Assembly: GCA_964639205.1 (NCBI GenBank)
Contig: CAZXCG010000002.1
Coordinates: 31,732-95,731 of the forward strand
Direction: 5' to 3'
DNA: 64,000 nucleotides
From: CAZXCG01 sp964639205
Lineage (GTDB): Bacteria > Bacillota > Clostridia > Oscillospirales > Acutalibacteraceae
The notes under the pieces were generated by a model. It did not search any database, was not told where the DNA came from, and worked only from the letters and a program-made list of their open reading frames with translations. The position numbers and the translations under genes are program-made. Shown piece by piece: positions 1 through 9,500 of the stretch. How positions within the stretch are numbered: the stretch's first letter is position 1; every line of letters begins with the position of its first letter.

Positions 1-35
1 CATTATTAAACACAACAATTTTGGAGGTATTTATT

Positions 36-494
36 ATGTTTGAACTTAGACCTTATCGCAAGCATCAGAATGAAATCGCTTACAATCCGTTCAGGGAAAT
101 GGAAGAATTTGAAAAGAAGTTCTTTTCGGAGCCGTTCGGCTCCTTCTTCGGCAACGGAGATATTGCGGAATTCAAGACGGATATTACCGACGAAGGCGAC
201 CATTATGTTTTGGTAGCTGATTTGCCCGGATTCGATAAGAAAGATATTCATCTTGATATTTCCGACAGCACTCTGACAATTAACGCCGAGCGTCACTCGG
301 AACACGAAGAAAAAGATAAAAAACAAAAGTACGTCCGTGTAGAACGTTCTTACGGAAAGTACAGCCGTCAGTTTGATGTATCTTCGGTCGACACCGATGG
401 CATAAAAGCAAAATACGAAAACGGCGTTCTGAAATTGACCTTGCCGAAAAAGCAGGAAGAGCTTCCCGAAGCGAAACATCTGGAAATTGAATAA
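36..494 (+). CDS. hsp20: Hsp20/alpha-crystallin small heat shock protein
   Basis: This 152-residue small heat shock protein is an ATP-independent holdase that keeps unfolding proteins soluble in the cytoplasm. A short N-terminal arm (about residues 1-35, with the motif NPFREMEEFEKKFF) precedes an alpha-crystallin domain at about 40-135. That domain carries the expected VLVADLPGF, YERSYGKYSRQF-type and NGVLKLTLPK strands, and a short C-terminal tail follows. The start is the ATG at 36, because GGAGG lies at 23-27 with good spacing; the in-frame TTG at 21 overlaps that ribosome binding site and is not used. It is monocistronic, with a strong hairpin terminator directly after the stop. The promoter lies outside or at the very edge of the window, so heat-shock control cannot be judged. 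Confidence 0.95.
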   Translation: MFELRPYRKHQNEIAYNPFREMEEFEKKFFSEPFGSFFGNGDIAEFKTDITDEGDHYVLVADLPGFDKKDIHLDISDSTLTINAERHSEHEEKDKKQKYVRVERSYGKYSRQFDVSSVDTDGIKAKYENGVLKLTLPKKQEELPEAKHLEIE

Positions 495-500
495 GCACAT

Positions 501-541
501 GGGCGGTGTGAGAAATCACACCGCCCTTAATTATTTTGTTT
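501..541 (+). terminator. Rho-independent terminator after hsp20
   Basis: A perfect 10-bp stem (501-510 with 517-526, arms GGGCGGTGTG/CACACCGCCC, loop AGAAAT) is followed by a T-rich tract at 527-541. It lies between the convergent hsp20 and plsY genes and may also slow transcripts arriving from the minus strand. Confidence 0.85.
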
Positions 542-543
542 TA

Positions 544-1320
544 TTACTTATGTATGTCCTTGGGATCAAGCCTTCTGCCTTTTCTGTTTTTCTTTCCGCT
601 TTTTTCTTTATCCCAATTTTTGGGCTCTATCTTCTTTTCCTGACCTTTAATTATGCGCACAATATTGGCGTGGTGCTTGGCAATTACAAGTATGGCTATA
701 ACCGCGGTAAATACCGTGCAGACTATTACATATTCAATCTTAACGGGAACATACCCCTCGGGGACATTCTTTAAATCCGATACATACAAAAAGAAGAAAG
801 TGTAAACAGGGTACAGAATTGCTGAAATCAGAGACGAAAGCGATATAATGCGCGTTATTATGAAAGCAAAACCGAAAGTAAGTATAATCATACCGAAAAC
901 GCGGATGTCGGTGACAAGCATAACCGCCGCCGCGGTTGTTACTCCCTTGCCGCCCTTAAACTTAAAGTAAACGGGGAACATATGACCGAGGATAACAAAC
1001 AGTCCGCCGGTGTATGAGCCGTAACGCAGCAGCTCGTTGAGTAGGGTTTGATCCGAGGAGAAGGACGTAAAAATCATACCGCCCAAAAACGCAGCAAAAA
1101 CTCCCTTTAAAAAATCAAAGAAGATTGTCATTACAGCGGGACCCTTGCCCACGGAACGCAAAACATTTGTAAAGCCCGCATTACCGCTGCCCATACCGCG
1201 GATATCCTTGTGGAGAGCAAGCCTTGTTATTATGATTGCGGGATTAATACTGCCGATTAAATATGAGACAACAGCAACAATTAAAATGATTATCCAGTTT
1301 TGCAATAGAATGTCGATCAT
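544..1320 (-). CDS. plsY: Acyl-phosphate:glycerol-3-phosphate acyltransferase PlsY
   Basis: An integral membrane acyltransferase that moves an acyl group from acyl-phosphate to glycerol-3-phosphate, the first step of phospholipid synthesis in Firmicutes. Several transmembrane segments are seen with the family loops: GSGNAGFTN (phosphate-binding loop 1) at about residue 44 and KFKGGKGVTT (loop 2) at about 120. At 258 residues it is longer than the usual ~200, because of a lysine/arginine-rich tail of about 45 residues (ending in RKGRRLDPKDIHK) that probably sits on the cytoplasmic face. The ATG overlaps the der stop codon as ATGA, with an AAGGAG ribosome binding site inside der, so the two are translationally coupled. 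It is the last gene of the yceD-rpmF-DUF512-der-plsY run. Confidence 0.95.
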   Translation of the reverse strand: MIDILLQNWIIILIVAVVSYLIGSINPAIIITRLALHKDIRGMGSGNAGFTNVLRSVGKGPAVMTIFFDFLKGVFAAFLGGMIFTSFSSDQTLLNELLRYGSYTGGLFVILGHMFPVYFKFKGGKGVTTAAAVMLVTDIRVFGMIILTFGFAFIITRIISLSSLISAILYPVYTFFFLYVSDLKNVPEGYVPVKIEYVIVCTVFTAVIAILVIAKHHANIVRIIKGQEKKIEPKNWDKEKSGKKNRKGRRLDPKDIHK

Positions 1321-2642
1321 ACCTTTTCTCCTTTTTCTCTTATTACAAAGCGAACCGGAGTTCCCTCCAGACCGAATGTTTCACGTATGCGGTTTTCGAG
1401 ATAGCGCTGATATGAAAAATGAAAGAGCGCGGCGCTGTTGCAGAAAGCGACGAATGTGGGCGGCTTTGTGGAAGCTTGCGTCATAAAATAAATTTTAAGC
1501 CGTCTGCCCTTATCCGTAGGAGGCTGAACACGCGCGGTTGCCTGAGCCAAAAGCTCGTTGAGCATGCCTGTGCGTATCCGCATAGCGTTTTGATTGGCAA
1601 CGAAGCAAATCAGCTCAAAAAGGCGGTCTACACGTTGACCTGTTTTCGCGGAAATAAAAATTATCGGAGCATATGACATAAAGGCAAGCTCGGTTTCTAA
1701 GCGTTTTTTGAACTCGTTCATTGTTTTGCCGTTTTTTTCTACCGCGTCCCATTTATTAACGGCTATGATACATCCCTTGCCGGCTTCGTGCGCCATACCG
1801 GCAATTTTACTGTCCTGCTCTGTATAGCCGACCTCCGCATCTATCATTATAACACAAACATCGCATCGGTCAATAGCCATTTTTGCGCGGAGTATGCTGT
1901 ATTTTTCGATGGCGTCGTCCACCTTGCTTTTCCGGCGTATTCCGGCGGTATCTATAAAATTAAACACACCGTATTTATTACTGATTTTTGTATCTATGCT
2001 GTCGCGCGTTGTTCCGGCAATGTCGGAAACTATACAGCGGTTTTCACCGGTAATTCTGTTTATCAGCGACGATTTGCCGGCATTGGGCTTCCCTATTACC
2101 GCAACGCTTATTTCCGCGCTTTCCGTCTCCTCATCCCGGCAATTCGGCAGGCTTGCAAAAATTGCCTCAAGCAAATCGCCCGTTCCGTGACCGTGTACCG
2201 CCGAAACCCGAATCGGGTCGCCTAAGCCCAAATTGTAGAATTCATAAAAATCCGCGGGCGGTTCTCCTATTGAGTCGCATTTATTTACGCATAATATAAC
2301 GGGCTTGCCGCTTTTTTGCAGCATTTGCGCCACTTCAATATCGGTTGCGACCGGTCCGGAGCGTACGTCGGTAACCAAAACGGCAACGTCGGCTGCTTCT
2401 ATGGCAAGCTCCGCCTGACGGCGCATTTGAGCAAGTATAATATCGTCGGAATATGGCTCGATTCCGCCGGTATCTATAAGCATGGCGGTTCTCCCGCCCC
2501 ACTCGCATTCGCCGTAAATACGGTCCCGCGTAACGCCGGGAGTATCGTCCACAATTGATATTCGCTTGCCTACAAGCTTGTTAAACAATGTCGATTTGCC
2601 CACATTAGGTCTGCCTACAATTGCAATTACAGGTTTTGCCAA
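1317..2642 (-). CDS. der: Ribosome assembly GTPase Der (EngA)
   Basis: Der is a GTPase with two tandem G domains that is needed for maturation of the 50S ribosomal subunit. The first G domain starts at residue 1 with GRPNVGKS and has DTGG and NKCD; the second starts near residue 178 with GKPNAGKS and has DTAG and NKWD. A KH-like C-terminal domain runs from about 355 to 441. The 441-residue length is typical. The start is a TTG at 2642 (MAKPVIAIVGRP), preceded by AAGGAGC at good spacing, with no better ATG upstream. It lies 27 bp after the DUF512 gene and overlaps plsY by four bases. The PlsY-Der-DUF512 order is common in Clostridia. Confidence 0.97.
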   Translation of the reverse strand: MAKPVIAIVGRPNVGKSTLFNKLVGKRISIVDDTPGVTRDRIYGECEWGGRTAMLIDTGGIEPYSDDIILAQMRRQAELAIEAADVAVLVTDVRSGPVATDIEVAQMLQKSGKPVILCVNKCDSIGEPPADFYEFYNLGLGDPIRVSAVHGHGTGDLLEAIFASLPNCRDEETESAEISVAVIGKPNAGKSSLINRITGENRCIVSDIAGTTRDSIDTKISNKYGVFNFIDTAGIRRKSKVDDAIEKYSILRAKMAIDRCDVCVIMIDAEVGYTEQDSKIAGMAHEAGKGCIIAVNKWDAVEKNGKTMNEFKKRLETELAFMSYAPIIFISAKTGQRVDRLFELICFVANQNAMRIRTGMLNELLAQATARVQPPTDKGRRLKIYFMTQASTKPPTFVAFCNSAALFHFSYQRYLENRIRETFGLEGTPVRFVIREKGEKV

Positions 2643-2669
2643 AGCGGTCAGCTCCTTTGCTTTTTTTAT

Positions 2670-3968
2670 TTATTTTACAATGGCGCAAATAAATTGCTCT
2701 CCGTTATTATTAACGGGCAAGACGGGAACATTCAGAGCCTGCTCGACCTCGGCGGGGGTGGTATCGTCCAAGAAAACAGTATTGTCAAAATTGAGCATAA
2801 CCGATGGAATCAGCAGGCGCTCGCCAAGCGGTTTGCCTTGAAGCTGATTGATGAGGTCGCGGCCGACTACAAGCCCGGAAACATTGATTCCGCCGCCGAA
2901 AAAATCGTTTTTTATCGGATATATATTGACGGAAACATTGGGGAACTTCCGCCTGACGCTGTTGGTAATTTCACGCAGATAAGGCGCTGCGCTTGTGCCG
3001 CAGGCAATGCTTAACGTGCGGTGAAGCTCCGCGTTGAATGGGGTTTCTTCCAGTTCAAGGTTTACCTCGTCCCTTAAAAGCGCTATCAATCCCACGCCGT
3101 TTTCGAGCGCAGGAAAATCCTCGTAAAACTGCGCGTCGGGAATTTCTCTGCCGGCTTTGATGTACAGCTCGTCGGCGGCAAAAAATCTTCTGCAGCCTGT
3201 CCGACGCTTGCTTTCGTTCCCAAAACGCTCCACAATGTCTACGGTTTCCGCGGCGCTTTCCTTTGTATAGGGCGTAAGCGGATAAAGACCCTCCCTGTAT
3301 CTTGTGAGCCCGACCGGCACCACAGCGGTCATTGCAACCTTCATATCGTTAAGGTCGTTAAGAGTTCTTACAAGTTCCGCGCCATCGTTTATTCCGGGGC
3401 ATGCAACAATCTGGCAGTTTATAACAATGCCTTCGTCGGCAAATCTGCGCAGCGTTTTGAGCGATTCGCCCGCAAAACGGTTATGCATCATTTTAACCCG
3501 CAATTCTGGATTTGTTGTATGAACCGAAACATTTATCGGACTTATATGCATTTTTATTATGCGGCTGATTTCATGCTCCGTAAGATTGGTAAGCGTTATA
3601 TAGTTTCCAAACAAAAAGGAGAGACGGCTGTCGTCGTCTTTAAAATAGAGTGAGCTGCGCATTCCCTTTGGAAGCTGATCAATAAAACAAAAAATACATT
3701 TGTTGCGGCAGCTGTGCTGCTTGTCCATAAGATAAGTGGAAAATTCAAGCCCTATTTCTTCGTATTCGGCCTTTTTGAGCTTCAGCAGGCGGCGCTTTCC
3801 CTCTTTGGAAACAAGCTCGAGCGAAAGCTCTCTTTCAAGCTGATAGAAGCGGTAGTCGAGCACGTCTACAATTTCGTGTCCGTTTATTGAACACAGCAAT
3901 TCACCGGCTTTAATTCCGTATTTATAAGCGGGGCTATTTTCCTTGACGGACGCAATTGTTACGGACAA
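2670..3968 (-). CDS. PDZ / radical-SAM-like / DUF512 protein (TIGR03279-type)
   Basis: A 432-residue protein with an N-terminal PDZ-like domain (about 1-65, with NSPAYKYGIKAGELLCSING), a radical SAM type cluster motif (CRNKCIFCFIDQLPKGMR near residue 90, a CX3CX2C pattern) and a C-terminal DUF512 region that includes IYPIKNDFFGGGINVSGLVVG. The family is widespread in Firmicutes and Cyanobacteria, and its reaction is unknown. The [4Fe-4S] motif suggests radical SAM chemistry, and the PDZ-like domain suggests binding to a protein terminus. The start is taken as TTG at 3968 (MSVTIASVKENS), eight bases after AGGGAGG; a longer reading from 4019 would overlap the ribosome binding site. Linkage to der and plsY hints at ribosome or envelope biogenesis, but that is only guilt by association. 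Confidence 0.85.
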   Translation of the reverse strand: MSVTIASVKENSPAYKYGIKAGELLCSINGHEIVDVLDYRFYQLERELSLELVSKEGKRRLLKLKKAEYEEIGLEFSTYLMDKQHSCRNKCIFCFIDQLPKGMRSSLYFKDDDSRLSFLFGNYITLTNLTEHEISRIIKMHISPINVSVHTTNPELRVKMMHNRFAGESLKTLRRFADEGIVINCQIVACPGINDGAELVRTLNDLNDMKVAMTAVVPVGLTRYREGLYPLTPYTKESAAETVDIVERFGNESKRRTGCRRFFAADELYIKAGREIPDAQFYEDFPALENGVGLIALLRDEVNLELEETPFNAELHRTLSIACGTSAAPYLREITNSVRRKFPNVSVNIYPIKNDFFGGGINVSGLVVGRDLINQLQGKPLGERLLIPSVMLNFDNTVFLDDTTPAEVEQALNVPVLPVNNNGEQFICAIVK

Positions 3969-4009
3969 CCGGCACACCTCCCTGCCGCAATTTTGAAATA
4001 AAGCGCGCC

Positions 4010-4051
4010 TAAAAAACAAAAGGGCGGTCAGAGATATAATACCCGCCGCCT
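4010..4051 (-). terminator. Possible intrinsic terminator between rpmF and the DUF512 gene
   Basis: On the minus strand a short GC stem (GGCGG with CCGCC, at 4046-4050 and 4023-4027, with a long loop) is followed by a T-rich tract with CTTTTGTTTTTT, which is 4010-4021 read in reverse. The long loop makes it weak. It could reduce read-through from the highly expressed yceD-rpmF pair. Confidence 0.4.
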
Positions 4052-4078
4052 AAAAACTTTTGTTTCAAGATTTTGAAA

Positions 4079-4261
4079 TTAAGCCTCTTTTACAATGACC
4101 TGTCTGCCGTTGTACATACCGCAGTTACCGCAAACCTTGTGCGGAGCCTTAAATTCGCCGCAGTTAGGGCAAACGCAAAGGGCAGGTGTCTGAAGCTTCC
4201 ATACGTTGGAACGTCTTTTATCTCTTCTTGCCTGTGAATGTTTTCTCTTAGGTACTGCCAT
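4079..4261 (-). CDS. rpmF: 50S ribosomal protein L32
   Basis: L32 is a small zinc-ribbon protein of the large ribosomal subunit, of typical length at 60 residues. The N-terminus MAVPKRKHSQARRDKRRS is diagnostic. Two cysteine pairs, CPNC and CGNC, form the zinc site, so this is the zinc-binding (C+) form. GGAGG-type ribosome binding site precedes the ATG. It follows yceD by about 20 bp, the conserved bacterial pairing. Confidence 0.98.
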   Translation of the reverse strand: MAVPKRKHSQARRDKRRSNVWKLQTPALCVCPNCGEFKAPHKVCGNCGMYNGRQVIVKEA

Positions 4262-4283
4262 TTCAAGGACCTCCTTTAATGTG

Positions 4284-4778
4284 TCAATCTATCAATTGCT
4301 TCAGCTTTTCAAGTCTGTAATCAGCCAAGCCGCGATCGCACCCGCATTCCGCCTTGTTAAGGTTTTGTCCGCATTTTATGCACAACCCCTTGCAGTCGTC
4401 GCTGCACAAATATTTTCCGGGAAGCTGCAGCAGAATGTCTGTGATCGCCAGTTCGTCAAGATCAAGCTTGAAATCGGGCGTTTCAATGTAATCGCCGTTA
4501 TTTTCCTCATTAAGAGAAGCGACAAGATTATGATGAAACTCAAAGTGCATATTTGTCGTTACCTCGTCAAGACAGCGGTCGCAGGGTCTTGAATAAGCAA
4601 AATCCGCCTGAATGTCAAGACGAACCAGACTTGCCCTGTTGAAAGCAACGACCTTTATCTTTACAGGCTCCTTAAAAGGACGGATACTGTCAATTTCAAT
4701 ATCATTCATCAAAAGCTCTTTTTCAACTTCAAGCTTTTCTCCGATATTTTGAAATACTTTTTTTAAATCAAGAAGCAT
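4284..4778 (-). CDS. yceD: YceD/DUF177 family protein, upstream partner of L32
   Basis: A 164-residue DUF177 protein. Family members are almost always encoded directly before rpmF and have been linked to 23S rRNA or large-subunit maturation. The sequence has the family cysteine pattern: CDRCL in the middle and a C-terminal cluster, CSDDCKGLCIKCGQ and CGC, that probably binds metal. The start is the ATG at 4778 (MLLDLKKVFQNIGEK) with GAGGTG upstream. The open frame continues upstream to 5066, but that stretch contains the promoter, so it is not translated. Confidence 0.9.
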   Translation of the reverse strand: MLLDLKKVFQNIGEKLEVEKELLMNDIEIDSIRPFKEPVKIKVVAFNRASLVRLDIQADFAYSRPCDRCLDEVTTNMHFEFHHNLVASLNEENNGDYIETPDFKLDLDELAITDILLQLPGKYLCSDDCKGLCIKCGQNLNKAECGCDRGLADYRLEKLKQLID

Positions 4779-4824
4779 TTTACACCTCGGAGCTTCGGCA
4801 CGGATTCTGTAAACGCTAAAGCTT

Positions 4825-4853
4825 ATTATACCGAAAGCGCCTTTGTTTGTCAA
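4825..4853 (-). promoter_or_regulatory. Consensus SigA promoter of yceD-rpmF
   Basis: On the minus strand, TTGACA (4848-4853) and TATAAT (4825-4830) are separated by 17 bp, a perfect consensus. The transcript would start near 4818, about 40 bases before the yceD ATG, and run into rpmF. Confidence 0.85.
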
Positions 4854-5133
4854 TACAAAATTTAAATTTTTTGTTGTAAGCGGGGGCGTCCTTTGCTCCA
4901 AAAAGACGCAAATTTTTTGAAACGCCGCATTTCCCAAAAATATCGGGAAATAATAAACTGCGCCAAACATAAAGCGCGGCACGGACCGCCTGCCGAGGTT
5001 TTCGCGCCAACGGCGGTTTATTCCGCCCGAAAGTTTCGGTTGAAGATATAATCTCACGCTTAACATCCGCGGAGCAGGCGCCCCGATTTAAATATTGATG
5101 ATTCGCCGTGATTCAAAGGAGGAAAGAAAAAGC
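4854..5133. other. Intergenic region between yceD and the M20 gene
   Basis: About 280 bp between divergent genes. Apart from the yceD promoter at its lower edge and the AAAGGAGG ribosome binding site of the M20 gene at about 5115-5124, I see no gene here. Open frames across it lack coding character. Confidence 0.6.
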
Positions 5134-6336
5134 ATGAGTATTGACCCGAGAGCCGTTTTGGAAGCGGCCGAGCGAATAAAACCGGAGATTATCGAAAATC
5201 GTCGGAAGCTCCACAGTGAGCCTGAAATCGGAAATAATCTTCCTAATACAAAAAAATATGTAATGCAGCGGCTGCTCGACATGGGTTACCGTCCGACAGA
5301 ATTATGCGAAAGCGGGATCGTCGCGACAATTTCCGGCAGGAAACCCGGTAAATGCATACTGCTGCGCGCAGATATGGACGGACTGAGGTTGGAAGAAAAA
5401 ACCGGCCTCGCTTTTCATTCAGCAAACGGGAATATGCATGCCTGCGGTCATGATATGCACACCGCTATGCTGCTCGGCGCGGCAAGGTTGCTCCGGGAAT
5501 TTGGGGAGAAAATACACGGCAGCGTGAAGCTGGTGTTTCAGCCGGATGAAGAGGGTTTTACAGGGGCAAAAGCCATGCTGCGCTCCGGCGTTCTTAAAAA
5601 TCCGGAACCTCAGGCGGCGCTGGCTCTCCATGTCCACTCCGGGACGCCCTGCGGTATGCTGCCCTTCGGGCGGGGCGTTACCATGGCCGGCTGTACGCTC
5701 TTCCGAATTACGGTAAAGGGCGCAGGCTGTCACGGAGCAATGCCGGAGACGGGCGTTGACCCAATTAATATTGCAGCGCATATTTTAATTGCCCTTCAGG
5801 AAATTAACGCAAGGGAAACCGCCGCTAAGCAGCCCGCCGTCATAACAGTCGGGAAAATGAGCGGGGGTTACTCGCCGAACATTATTCCTCGGAAAGCCGT
5901 TTTGGAAGGGAGCGTCCGAACCTTCGAGCGTCAGCTAACAGAAAAAATATTAAGCCGGATTGAGAGCATTTCCGCAGATATTGCGGGAGCGTTCCGGGGA
6001 CAAGCGCAGGTACGGGAGCTTGCCTCAGCCCCACCGCTGATAAACGATATTCCGCTGACTGACCGAATGTCCGGATATGCCGAGGAGCTTTTTGGGCGGC
6101 AAGCCGTATACCGCATGGACGAGGGCGGGATGGGATCCGAGGATTTTGCCTCGTACACCTATGAGCTCCCCTGCTCATACATCCTTATCGGTGCAGGATC
6201 GGCGGCGGAAAATCCTTTATACGGACTTCCGATGCACAGTGAAAAAGTAGTGTTTAGTGAAGATATTTTAACAAAAGGCGCGGCGCTGCACACATATTGC
6301 GCCCTGCGCTGGCTCGAGCAATCCGACACCCAATAA
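5134..6336 (+). CDS. M20 family metallopeptidase (M20D amidohydrolase)
   Basis: A 400-residue M20D-type amidohydrolase, related to N-acyl-amino-acid and hippurate hydrolases, that removes an acyl or peptide group from amino acid derivatives in the cytoplasm. The likely metal ligands are H102, C104 and H106 (HACGHDMH), E139-E140 (DEEGFTGAKAM), H166 (LHVHSG) and H368 (GLPMHSEK). The dimerisation insert lies at about 180-290. The start is ATG 5134, ten bases after AAAGGAGG; the earlier in-frame TTG at 5095 has no ribosome binding site. It is a single gene facing away from yceD. The substrate cannot be read from the sequence. Confidence 0.92.
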   Translation: MSIDPRAVLEAAERIKPEIIENRRKLHSEPEIGNNLPNTKKYVMQRLLDMGYRPTELCESGIVATISGRKPGKCILLRADMDGLRLEEKTGLAFHSANGNMHACGHDMHTAMLLGAARLLREFGEKIHGSVKLVFQPDEEGFTGAKAMLRSGVLKNPEPQAALALHVHSGTPCGMLPFGRGVTMAGCTLFRITVKGAGCHGAMPETGVDPINIAAHILIALQEINARETAAKQPAVITVGKMSGGYSPNIIPRKAVLEGSVRTFERQLTEKILSRIESISADIAGAFRGQAQVRELASAPPLINDIPLTDRMSGYAEELFGRQAVYRMDEGGMGSEDFASYTYELPCSYILIGAGSAAENPLYGLPMHSEKVVFSEDILTKGAALHTYCALRWLEQSDTQ

Positions 6337-6454
6337 ATGAAAATCTCTGCGATTAAAAAATCTTGAACAAACCTGATTTTGCATAGTAAAGCAGGAGCTG
6401 TCTCTCCCTGCGCGGTGAATCGCTCCGTGTTTTTAAAATCCTTTTCTGCCCGGG

Positions 6455-6504
6455 ACAAAAAACAAAAAATTACAGGGATCGGCGCAGAGCCGACCCCTGT
6501 AATT
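6455..6504 (-). terminator. Strong intrinsic terminator of the giant SGNH/dockerin gene
   Basis: A 16-bp near-perfect stem (6489-6504 with 6468-6483, loop of 5, one mismatch) is followed on the minus strand by TTTTTTGTTTTTT. It sits 38 bp after the stop codon of the large minus-strand gene. Confidence 0.92.
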
Positions 6505-6541
6505 ATTAAATACAGATATTATTTTTTCGGCGCGTTTGGGG

Positions 6542-9500
6542 TTACTGCTGAATGGGGAATTTACTGATAATATTAGCGTAGATCTGAAGAATCAGCGTTG
6601 CGTCTGAAGAGTCTATTACATTGTTGCCGTCAACATCAGCCGCTTTTTTAACGAACGTCTCGTAATTATCATCAATAATTTCTGCGTAACGCTGCAGAAC
6701 AAGCGTCGCGTCGGCCGAGTCAACAGCGCCGTTTCCGTCAACATCGCCGAGGGTGTACTGCTCTTCGGCAGAAGAGCCTACCACGCGTATTTCTGCCGCA
6801 GATGAGTAATCTACATCCTGAGAATCCGAGTAAGATTCTACCGATACAAGCTTTACATACTTTGTTTCTACCGTATCGAAGGAAGCGGTTTTAAGGGCTG
6901 AATCCGCCGACCATTCGCCTTCGCAAACAGTCTTCCATTCGTTACCGTCTTCACTTACTTCAATGCGGTATTTTGTGATTGTACCGTTAAGGTCAGACTG
7001 TGAGGGCAGGTAAGTTACAGCGTAAACGCCGTAGTCACCGTCCAGCTCCAGAATGATGTAATGCAGCGAGCGGTCAGACCCGTTTAAATCGGTTTGCCAA
7101 ATCGTGTTTACATCATCGTCAAGAGCCATCTCGGCTCCGGCGCCGACGGAGCTGCTGCCTGCCGTTGCGGTGATGCTGTCGGCCGGAATTACATCATCGG
7201 TTCCGTAAATGGTAACGTTCTGTGAAGCAAAGGTAACTGTTTTTGCAGTGTCCTTCAGCATTGCCTGCACTGTTACGGTGTAGGTTCCACCGGGCAAATT
7301 TTGAAGCAGCGCGTCCGTATCGACCCAATCGCTTGTTGAAAAGTTATAGCTGCCGTTTGCTGCGGATACAAACACATATGCAACGTCTTGACCGTAGGCG
7401 CCGGAGAGCGCGTCGGCATCCAACTCAATTTGGTTCTGAGAAACGGTAAGCTGAGGAACAATACTGCTGCTCTCATAGCCCATCGGGGTTTCGTACCAGT
7501 TGTTGTAAACCGCGCTGTTTAAAGAATCAAGTCCGAGAGCGTCAATAAACATACGCGCCATATAGATGTGTCCGTTAGCCGACGGGTGCAGATTATCCGT
7601 TGAGTTAAAGAACAGGTAATCCGCTCTTGCGCCTAATGAATCGCCGTTTGCAATGTAGGTAAGGGAATTAACAAGATTCGTCGTTTCTTCAAACTGATTG
7701 ATGAAGATAAGTCCGTTTTCTTCGGCAACTTCTTTGGCCGCCTGAACATAGTCGGGCTGGTTTGCATTGTAGTCAAGCCTTACAATAGGAGCGCGTATAA
7801 CGGCTATTGCTCCCTTAGCTTCAATAGCATCGACAATAGACTGGAGATTTGCTTTATAGGTAGCCACGGGAATCAAATTGGCAAGCGTTGCGTCGTTTGT
7901 ACCCAGTTGAACAGACACAACATCGGGGGAATAACGGTTAAGTCTTTCGTTTATTCTCGCAAGAGTAGACGTTGTGGTTGCCGATGAAACGGCGGTATTT
8001 ATAACCGTGTCGTCAACTCTGCCCAAATCCTCGCGAATATATTTTGTGAATATATCCGCAATGTTGTCGTAGGCTTTGCCGTAACCCATGGCAACGCCGT
8101 GAGTAATGGAGTCGCCCATAAACATCCATGTGAGCGGCTCGTCGCCGTTTACAAGGTCGGCAATCTGCTGCTGCTGTTCGTCAAGCTCTCGCTGATATTT
8201 AACGGCTGCGCTGCCTTCCTGTATAACGCCCTGCATTACCGTAAGCTGCGTTGTTCCGTCTTCGGAGCAAACCGTCAGGTAATATTCTGCGCCGGCGGGA
8301 AGAGCTTTAAACTCCGCCGTATTGCCGGACAGGCAGGAAACCGTGTACGAACCCTCAACTGTAAGAGCGTAATTCCAGTTTGTGCTTTCGTCAACGCCGG
8401 AGAGCGCCACGCTTAGGGATGTTTGACCCGCTGTAGCTGTGATTACCGCGTCGGCGTCGTAAACTGAGGGCCCTTCAACGGAAACAAGATTGAGGTTACT
8501 GCTTGTAAGAGATGAAGAAGCGCCGATCGCCTTTGCCTCAAACTGCTTGGAAATTGAAAGATGACCCGTCGCGTTAAGAGAACCGTCCTCGTTAAGCGAT
8601 GTGCTTAAGAAGCTTGCGTTATCCGTGCTTGCAAAGTGGTTTACAACCGCAACCCGTGCAAGCTGATCCTCCGGAAGAGCCGATACAACCTCGTTTACCG
8701 CAAGAGCATACGCGATTGCGTTTTCTCTGAGCTGTTCATCTGCGGGAGCATACGGGTTCTGAATTACCACATAGCCTGTTCCGCTTCTGAGGTTAAGTCC
8801 TTTTTCTATAAATGCGCTGAGGTTTGATTTAAATGCTTCAAGCGCGGAAGCTGAAGCGTCGTCTGCATAATCTTCGGCACCTACCATATATGAAACGGCT
8901 TTGGGGTCGAAGGCTGTAACAAGGGCGTCAAAGTCTTCAACTATATCGGCAAGAGTTCTGCCGGTTTGACCCTCGTTGATAACATAGCGTTCTCTGTTCG
9001 GGTTGCCCGTCAGGCTGTTTGTACCGTCCGCGCTGCCGGGGTTATTGTCGTAGGTGTATTCCTTAAACTGGGAAACATAGTTTTTAGCGCCGCCTACGTC
9101 AGAGAAAGGACCCTGAACAACGCGACCGCCGACAAACACCCATGTGTTGCCGCTTTCACTGTTGAACATTGTTGAAGCGCTTATCGAAGAACCGCTTGAA
9201 ATATTGGGGACGGCGGTTTCTATTGCCGTGCGCTCAATAAGCTCCTCGTCCGAAAGCGGGATGGAATAAGCTTCGGCAAAAGCAATTGTGCCGCCGAAAT
9301 AATATGCCGAAGCGCCCGCGCGCATGGTCGAACCCAACTGGACTGTGTCAAGCCCTGTAATATTGCTTATAAAGCTTGTTCTGCCGTCAAATGTGCCTAC
9401 AAGGACGCCGTTGGCAAATACCTTGTACTGCTGCAAATCCTTATCGTACTTAACGGCTATGGCGTTTTCACTTCCGCTGTTTAAAACCGCGCCGGTTGTA

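Noticed and set aside
4779..5066. N-terminal extension of the yceD frame up to 5066
   Set aside because: It runs through the consensus promoter at 4825-4853; the ATG at 4778 has its own ribosome binding site.
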